Shown here piece by piece: positions 59,401 through 64,000 of a DNA stretch of 64,000 bases. Both the position numbers and the translations under genes were made by a program. The notes beneath the pieces were generated by a model. That model was not told the origin of the DNA and made no database searches. It saw only the letters and a program-made list of their open reading frames with translations. Every line of letters begins with the position of its first letter. Position 1 is the stretch's first letter. The stretch is from Pomphorhynchus laevis (lineage: Eukaryota > Acanthocephala > Palaeacanthocephala > Echinorhynchida > Pomphorhynchidae), in assembly GCA_012934845.2 (NCBI GenBank), contig WNNJ02003813.1:62001-126000 (forward strand), written 5' to 3'.

Positions 59401-61225
59401 TTTAATGAAAGCTTCCTATTTAGTTCATTAAAGTAATGATGATTTTTATGTTTATATGCATCATCACGGCGCAGTTGAAGCTCTTTCAGAACATGATACA
59501 TCCAATGAGGATCGCGATTTGTAAGAGTTATGGTCTTTGCAGGTATGCAATTTTCGACAATGTCACATATTGTCGATGTTATTGCATCAAGAGAAATAAC
59601 GTTACAGTTTTCTAGGTGAGATAACCATTTAAGTAATTCACTACGTAGTTTAAGAAGATGATGTTCACGGCGATCCTGAACTACACGACGAGATAAAACT
59701 GTACGCTTTACTGAGTTTATAGGTTTGAGAATTACAGTCAAATGGTCGGATGATGATACAGGCGCACACTTAATACCACCAAATCCGTAAGCGTCGATAT
59801 TAAAATAAATTTTGTCAAGTGTAGATTTTCCTCGGGTTGGAAAGTTTACAAGTTGGAGAAAACCTAATTGATGTGCATAAGCATCGAAATCTAGCTGATT
59901 AAAATGCACCGCGATTAAAACGTATCTGTGGTTTGATAAAAGTTCGTTAACTAACGTTGAAAGTTTTTCAAAAGCTTGTGATTTATCGGCAGATGGAGGA
60001 TGATATAGAATTACTACAAGTAGCTGAAAGCTTCTTGTTTTTATAGTTTTACAGAAGTTTAAGACTATTGTCTCTAATGTAAGAGCTAATATATGGTCTC
60101 TAATGTATGAGCTAATCTTAGTGATTGACACATTTACACTTTTTCTAACGTAAGCACATACCCCGCTACCTCTCCGGTTGCTTCTGTGAGCCGATAAAGG
60201 CTTTAGAAATCCGGGAATATTACATTCTTGCGAAGTCACGTCGTTAAACCACGTTTCTGTCACTAATAGAATATTAAGAGAATAAACACTGCACATTATA
60301 GATAAATTATCCATCTTATTAGGAAGGCTCTGTGCATTTGTCAGAAAAATAGTGGGATAAGAAAAGGTATGATCATTTTGCTGTGTAATAAGGCGTATGC
60401 ACGCTTTATTAGTCATGAGCTTACAAGGTTAACTCTTTTCCAACGAGCTCTGCATCGCGCCTTGATCACCCGAAAATCCTAAATTTCTAAGTGTTCTTCA
60501 CCCATGCTTGTTCTTTCGATTAATTCTTGCCTAGCTTTCCGTAATTTTTTACGATCGTCATAGGATCTATCAGAAAACATGGCAATTTCTGTCCCTTTTA
60601 GTTTACCGCGTCGACGAAGGGTTGCTTCAGCATGCAGTTTATCTTCGAATATTACCTTTATGAGCCTAGGTTTATCATTCTGTAATATTTGCGTATCTCC
60701 TCGCTGCATTCTAATTACCGGCTCTGTGAATCAGAAAAATAGTGGGATAATATTACTAATATTATTAGTAATATAGTACTATTATAAGCAAATAGTTCTC
60801 ACCGTGTATAAGACTATGTTCGAGAATTTAAAACGAAAATAAATTAAAATAGGACTTGCATAATGGTTAAAATGTGCATGCTTTACATATGAGGTCGTAA
60901 TACTTTTACTGCCCCAGTTATTTTATTTGTCATTCATTTATTCATCATTTAACTGCAGATTATACTGACATTACGTATCGAAAATTCTGGTTTTGAAATA
61001 ACTTTTAATAATTTTGGGTTTGAAATAATTGCTAAAATTTATATTTCATCTGCAATATAGTTATCATTTTTAGTTATCAAAGTAACGTATGTTTAGAATA
61101 TTGGTGGCAAACCTTGGTTTCTGATAAAGCCACAAATGCGGATGTTAACATATGCAATTGCAGCTGGTAGCATCTATTTCGCTAGTCAAATGTTCTACAA
61201 GCTATACAAAAAGGCGAAAGCTTAG
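56403..61225 (+). CDS. small single-pass membrane protein, 2 exons, 76 residues
   Basis: Exon 1 (56403-56504) starts directly after a strong acceptor (TTTGCTTTCTAG) and reads MNTPSSPSITSSYWDDKIAA, then a basic stretch FKCRRSRHIKEVYG, ending at GTACGT, phase 0. Exon 2 (61097-61225), after TATGTTTAG, is phase 0 and reads NIGGKPWFLIKPQMRMLTYA, then a hydrophobic helix (IAAGSIYFASQMF) and KLYKKAKA before TAG. The joined protein has one membrane span near its C-terminus between basic flanks, as in many small mitochondrial or ER proteins. I cannot assign a family. The 4.6-kb intron holds a complete-looking antisense LINE. Exon 2 could instead belong to a different first exon. Confidence 0.5.
56530..57560. 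other. AT-rich intron sequence
   Basis: Long TATAAATTTATATA runs. A Penelope-like tail remnant lies at about 57000-57220 (ends CTCAGTTAGCTAATTTGA). Confidence 0.4.
59322..60416 (-). CDS. LINE ORF2, AP-endonuclease domain
   Basis: 364 open codons. The N-terminal AP-like endonuclease nicks target DNA during LINE integration. Visible motifs: LTNAQSLPNKMD (catalytic Asn region), LLVT-ETWF (Glu), GSGVCAYVRKS, YHPPSADK, and SSSDHLTVIL near residue 215 (Ser-Asp-His). In the usual G-D-F-N motif this copy reads VHFNQLD, so the Asp is replaced. The C-terminal 120 residues (RRDDAYKHKNHHYFNELNRK) form the basic linker before the RT. The frame ends where the RT should follow, so this is a truncated ORF2. 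Confidence 0.8.
   Translation of the reverse strand: MTNKACIRLITQQNDHTFSYPTIFLTNAQSLPNKMDNLSIMCSVYSLNILLVTETWFNDVTSQECNIPGFLKPLSAHRSNRRGSGVCAYVRKSVNVSITKISSYIRDHILALTLETIVLNFCKTIKTRSFQLLVVILYHPPSADKSQAFEKLSTLVNELLSNHRYVLIAVHFNQLDFDAYAHQLGFLQLVNFPTRGKSTLDKIYFNIDAYGFGGIKCAPVSSSDHLTVILKPINSVKRTVLSRRVVQDRREHHLLKLRSELLKWLSHLENCNVISLDAITSTICDIVENCIPAKTITLTNRDPHWMYHVLKELQLRRDDAYKHKNHHYFNELNRKLSLKITKARQSYRLKTIRQYIFEVILEKM
60479..60709 (-). CDS. LINE ORF1, C-terminal part
   Basis: 76 codons just upstream of ORF2 on the same strand: PRLIKVIFEDKLHAEATLRR, then FSDRSYDDRKKLRKARQELI. This RRM-like strand followed by a charged 'DR-xx-RKKLRxxRxEL' helix is usual for the end of nucleic-acid-binding ORF1 proteins of animal LINEs. 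The N-terminal part is missing, so the element is 5'-truncated near 60730. Confidence 0.6.
   Translation of the reverse strand: MQRGDTQILQNDKPRLIKVIFEDKLHAEATLRRRGKLKGTEIAMFSDRSYDDRKKLRKARQELIERTSMGEEHLEI
60787..60935 (+). repeat. direct repeat, copy 1 (mate at 62821-62962)
   Basis: CAAATAGTTCTCACCGTGTA, TAAAATGTGCATGCTTTACA and TTTTACTGCCCCAGTTATTT recur at 62821-62962 with about 90% identity. Copy 1 begins next to the 5' end of the LINE. Confidence 0.8.
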
Positions 61226-61446
61226 CTACATGCCAAATCTACGAACTTCGTTAAAGCTTTTATGCTTGTCATTCTTTCTTGATAATAAAGCTATTACAGG
61301 TGTAACGTTTAGCGGTATTAGATCTAAGTAATCTGACGGTTTTATGTTTTAAGCCTATTTCGAATAATAACAGTATTTTAATTTATATGCGGTACTTACA
61401 TTGTACTTATATTGGACATTATACACGTACTTATTATTGCTGTCTG

Positions 61447-61741
61447 TATATCGCTGTGACATCCACGAAAGAATCGACAACACGATAAATAGTACTGTTT
61501 CGTCATTATTTTGACTTATCAGTGCCAGGTACCTCCCACTACTGTTAGCAGGGGAGGATTGGCAGACCGCACGATATTTTTAATTTTGAATAATAACAGC
61601 ATTCTTACTGGATGTACAGGAGGCCGTCTGCCGGTCCTTCTCTGCATCCAGTAATGGGAGGTACCTGACACTGATGAGTTAAAATAATTACGAAACGATA
61701 CTAGTTACCGTTTTGTCGATTCTTTCGTGGCTACTACATCG
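61447..61741. repeat. fold-back of two inverted, decayed hammerhead copies
   Basis: Arms of about 100 bp (CACGAAAGAATCGACAA on the left; its reverse complement on the right) each hold a hammerhead-like sequence. Left arm, minus strand: GGTC, TGCCA/TGGCA stem I, core CTGATAA (G8 changed to A), stem II GTCA/TGAC perfect, GAAAC. Right arm, + strand (61623-61701): CGTC, damaged stem I, intact CTGATGA, damaged stem II GTTAAAATAATTAC, GAAAC. Stem III is weak in both. They share loop sequence CTGCATCCAGTA(A/G)TGGGAG with the complete ribozyme at 20950-21028. Confidence 0.75.
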
Positions 61742-62029
61742 ACATACAAACAAAATTTCACACGGAAATATCTAATTTTCTCGTAAAATATTATTATTGT
61801 CTTACCACATTTTGCTGAATTACTGCTTTTTGCGTTTAGTTATCGATATGTTGCTTGTAATAAACTAAGCTGTGATTGATTATCATTAAAAAGGTTGAAA
61901 TAATTATTGGTTGAAATGTTAATAAATTTCACAATCTGAACATATTCTGATAATCTTTTATAAAATAATTAGATCAGAGTTAAAATTTAAAATTTCAAGT
62001 TAAAATTTAATAAAATACTATTAAAATTT

Positions 62030-62130
62030 TAATTATCAAGTTAAAATATAAAATTAAAGTCAATTTTTATAAATTTACTAATTGATAGCAGACGATGTAT
62101 AAGAATAAGAATTAGAGGTCATCATTTACT
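62030..62130 (-). repeat. Penelope-like tail fragment
   Basis: AAAATTAAAGTCAATTTTTA, GACGATGTATAAGAATAAGA and TTAGAGGTCATCA mark a truncated tail copy. Confidence 0.6.
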
Positions 62131-62442
62131 TATTCTAATACAAATATTGTTTATTATCAGTTCGTAAAACAAATTTCCGCTTAATAGTTTAAATTTAATA
62201 TTTTAATAATATTTTGTTGTTTTGTATATTGAAAATTTAAAAAAAGAGTTGATTAAACAGGAAATTTCATGTATTGAAAATTTAAAGATAATAAAATTTA
62301 TTTTTTTGAAATTGAAAATTGTACAGATAAAAATGTGAGTTGACTATTAATCACAATATCAAAGCATTGTTTAAAACATTTTCCTTTTATTTTAAACAAA
62401 ACCTTTTGTCGCTTATGGCCTTTGATTGAAATCAGATAGAAA

Positions 62443-62811
62443 TTAAATTATAGGTTTATTTCTTTTAACGATTTGCGGATACCTGCTTTTAATGGTAAAC
62501 TTGTTTATGTTGTGTCTTGAATATTCGCATAATTTGGGGCATGTAGTGTCTGATAAATTCACTAAATTTCTCACTTTATCTTGATTTCTATCATTTTGTC
62601 GAATTTCCTCTGAATTAACGGATTCATTATAATTAATGTTGCTTAGTTCGTTAATTTCTTCCGAATTCATTTCAATTGTGGAAAATTGATTTAGCGAATC
62701 GTCCAAATATGGTGTTTGAACCATGCTCACATTGCTAAAGCCGTAAACTTCTTCTGGATCTATCCATAGTGATGGAGTCTCATGTTGCCCTTGTTTTGGT
62801 GTATCTAGTTC
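62443..62811 (-). CDS. unidentified gene, C-terminal exon of 122 residues
   Basis: After the acceptor GATTTTAG the minus strand is open for 122 codons to a TAA. It starts ELDTPKQGQHETPSLWIDPE, then EVYGFSNVSMVQTPYLDDSL, an Asn/Glu/Ser-rich low-complexity middle (about residues 45-85), then LSDTTCPKLCEYSRHNIN and a basic end RYPQIVKRNKPII. No domain recognised; likely an intrinsically disordered C-terminus. The upstream exon is not identified. A repeat copy (62821-62962) starts about ten bases upstream of the acceptor. Confidence 0.45.
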   Translation of the reverse strand, partial: ELDTPKQGQHETPSLWIDPEEVYGFSNVSMVQTPYLDDSLNQFSTIEMNSEEINELSNINYNESVNSEEIRQNDRNQDKVRNLVNLSDTTCPKLCEYSRHNINKFTIKSRYPQIVKRNKPII

Positions 62812-62820
62812 CTAAAATCA

Positions 62821-62962
62821 CAAACAAATAGTTCTCACTGTGCATAAGACGATGTTCGAAAATTTAAAATGAAAATAAATTAAAATTAGATTACATAACG
62901 CTTAAAATGTGCATGCTTTACATATGGGGTCGAAAGACTTTTACTGTCCCAGTTATTTTATT
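62821..62962 (+). repeat. direct repeat, copy 2 (mate at 60787-60935)
   Basis: Same block as 60787-60935 with scattered differences. It occupies the intron just 5' (minus sense) of the exon at 62811. Confidence 0.8.
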
Positions 62963-62969
62963 TAATAAA

Positions 62970-63530
62970 ATAGCCCAAGTATTTTATTAAGAGATAATAT
63001 ATCATTTATTTGGATAAAGATTATATGTCATCAAGTTTCTAATTTCATTCCGAATAATTTAAAAATTAAATAAATTTAGAAATTATTGAAAAATATGAAA
63101 ATTAAAAATGTAAAAATTTTAAATTTATTTTAAAATTAAGAATGTAAATATTTTAATCTTAAGATTTTATATTATTGCATATTTCTTATAATTCTGAATT
63201 TTTATGAACTTATTGCTAGATAAGAAGCCATGAAAGAATGAAGATTAGCGGTCATTGAAAAAAACCGCTATAATTTTAGGTTTCTGACACTTCCCTTTAC
63301 CCAACATAATATCGGGGTATTAAATAAAATATGTGCAAAATAAAACTTCATAATAATACATAGTTCCAGTATTTTTGACAGAGGTTATATTTCCGGGAAA
63401 ACAAAGTCCAGAGATCATTAATGACATCTCAATAAAGAAACCAGTTTCTTAATTGAGACAGCATATCTCGTACTATAAATAAATAAAAAAAATGGAAATA
63501 TCTTAATTTAAAAAATGAATTTTCATAAAA
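62970..63530. other. AT-rich stretch, no gene seen
   Basis: Nothing coding recognised. A weak tail-like sequence (GATTAGCGGTCATTGAAAAA) lies near 63241. Confidence 0.35.
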
Positions 63531-63734
63531 TTTCATACATATTTTATAAAATATATATAACCAAAAAATTTGACAAAATACTGCTTACTATCTCTAGGTG
63601 ACGTGAAGAACTTGTTTACGTATTGTTTTAAAAAGTGGAAAAACGCCATTGAAATGCCGTTGTGCGAATAAATACTGTTTTCTAAGAATAAGATGCGAAG
63701 AACCTTCAACGTCGACAATGCAGAAACAATATAT

Positions 63735-63785
63735 GTTATAATTTAATTTCAGCTCAGATTGCATCTGAGCTGAAATTCTTTTGAT
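63735..63785. repeat. perfect hairpin
   Basis: AATTTCAGCTCAGA, a 5-nt loop, then TCTGAGCTGAAATT: a 14-bp perfect stem near 63746-63778. Confidence 0.8.
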
Positions 63786-63837
63786 TGTTGCAATACATTA
63801 TCCTTGCAGGTATTATTCCTATTTTTGATACAGCATA

Positions 63838-63908
63838 ACTCTACTAATCAACCTGGGTTGGTCTGGGTCATAAGTGATGACATCCACCCGGGCGGATTAG
63901 TAGCGTCT
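63838..63908. repeat. inverted repeat
   Basis: CTACTAATCAACCTGGGTTG is answered by CCACCCGGGCGGATTAGTAG, about 17 of 20 bases pairing. It is GC-richer than its surroundings. Confidence 0.65.
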
Positions 63909-64000
63909 TGCAGTGTCAAGAATAAGAACAATACTTGTGAGGATAATGTCGTGCCATAACCATAAGAATATATGTTATATTAATTAATTTAGCTTTGACT

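Larger units (their letters stand above)
57570..60730 (-). mobile_element. CR1-like LINE, nearly full length, antisense in an intron
   Basis: Reading from 60730 down: end of ORF1, ORF2 endonuclease (59322-60416), then RT pieces (VLIPKQSNPVTSECFRPISL near 58980-58920; YADN for YADD near 58460; LSKQLIDFGF and a LKILGM block near 58270), a thumb-type LRKLKLQG block near 58150, and a 3' UTR with AATAAAGTGATTTTGATTGA ending in a short (TGAT)n at about 57570-57590. A simple-repeat 3' end of this sort is typical of the CR1/L2 group. ORF2 is broken in the RT part by a few stops and shifts, so it is inactive. It is less AT-rich than the host DNA. Confidence 0.8.

Noticed and set aside
63600-63718. Minus-strand open stretch of about 45 codons (SIYSHNGISMAFFHFLKQYV) as an upstream exon of the gene at 62.4-62.8 kb
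   Set aside because: The acceptor and GTAAGC donor are plausible, but the phase does not fit the exon at 62811 and other frames are equally open.
1-64000. CRISPR arrays, bacterial operons, rRNA or tRNA genes
   Set aside because: None seen. All supported genes are eukaryotic with spliceosomal introns, and the tandem arrays are satellites or retroelement duplications.

Overview
The window is AT-rich (roughly three quarters A+T) nuclear DNA of an animal. All protein genes I can support are split by GT-AG introns. Six-frame reading and exon-by-exon joining give four well-recognised genes on the + strand: the Golgi small GTPase ARL1 (77 to about 11,053), mitochondrial seryl-tRNA synthetase (21,333-36,402, 14 exons), the ER-Golgi membrane protein YIF1 (39,958-49,882, 7 exons) and mitochondrial ribosomal protein S12 (49,974-53,890, 2 exons). 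Smaller or partial genes lie around them: a two-exon C-terminus at 15.0-15.3 kb (-), an F-BAR exon at 39 kb (-), a calcineurin-B-like exon at 55.5 kb (-), an unknown gene at 54.9-55.35 kb (-), a 76-residue single-pass membrane protein at 56.4-61.2 kb (+) and a C-terminal exon at 62.4-62.8 kb (-).

The species cannot be named. Introns are of two sorts, very short (41-78 bp) or kilobases long. Several start codons sit a few bases after a splice-acceptor AG, and YIF1 and MRPS12 are only 91 bp apart. Together with many Penelope-like retroelements and a hammerhead ribozyme, this would suit an invertebrate with spliced-leader trans-splicing (flatworm-like, orthonectid-like or cnidarian-like). That is an inference.

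Layout: 0-11 kb, ARL1, with introns holding an RT-element 3' end, a 20-bp minisatellite, Penelope tail repeats and a decayed LINE. 11.5-14.3 kb, Penelope fragments, including a 430-bp tandem repeat. 15-19 kb, a small minus-strand gene and a GC-richer reverse-transcriptase element. 20.9 kb, a complete type I hammerhead ribozyme on the minus strand. 21.3-36.4 kb, mitochondrial SerRS with LINE, Penelope and MITE-like debris in its long introns. 37-39.5 kb, fold-back elements and the F-BAR exon. 40-53.9 kb, the YIF1-MRPS12 pair, with Penelope copies in the introns. 54-64 kb, several short genes on both strands, a CR1-like LINE inside an intron, a fold-back made of two decayed hammerhead copies, and small inverted repeats.

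The recognised genes are housekeeping: ARL1 and YIF1 act in Golgi traffic, SARS2 and MRPS12 in mitochondrial translation. No pathway cluster, CRISPR array or bacterial-type operon is present. The least expected items are the hammerhead ribozymes and the close YIF1-MRPS12 pair.
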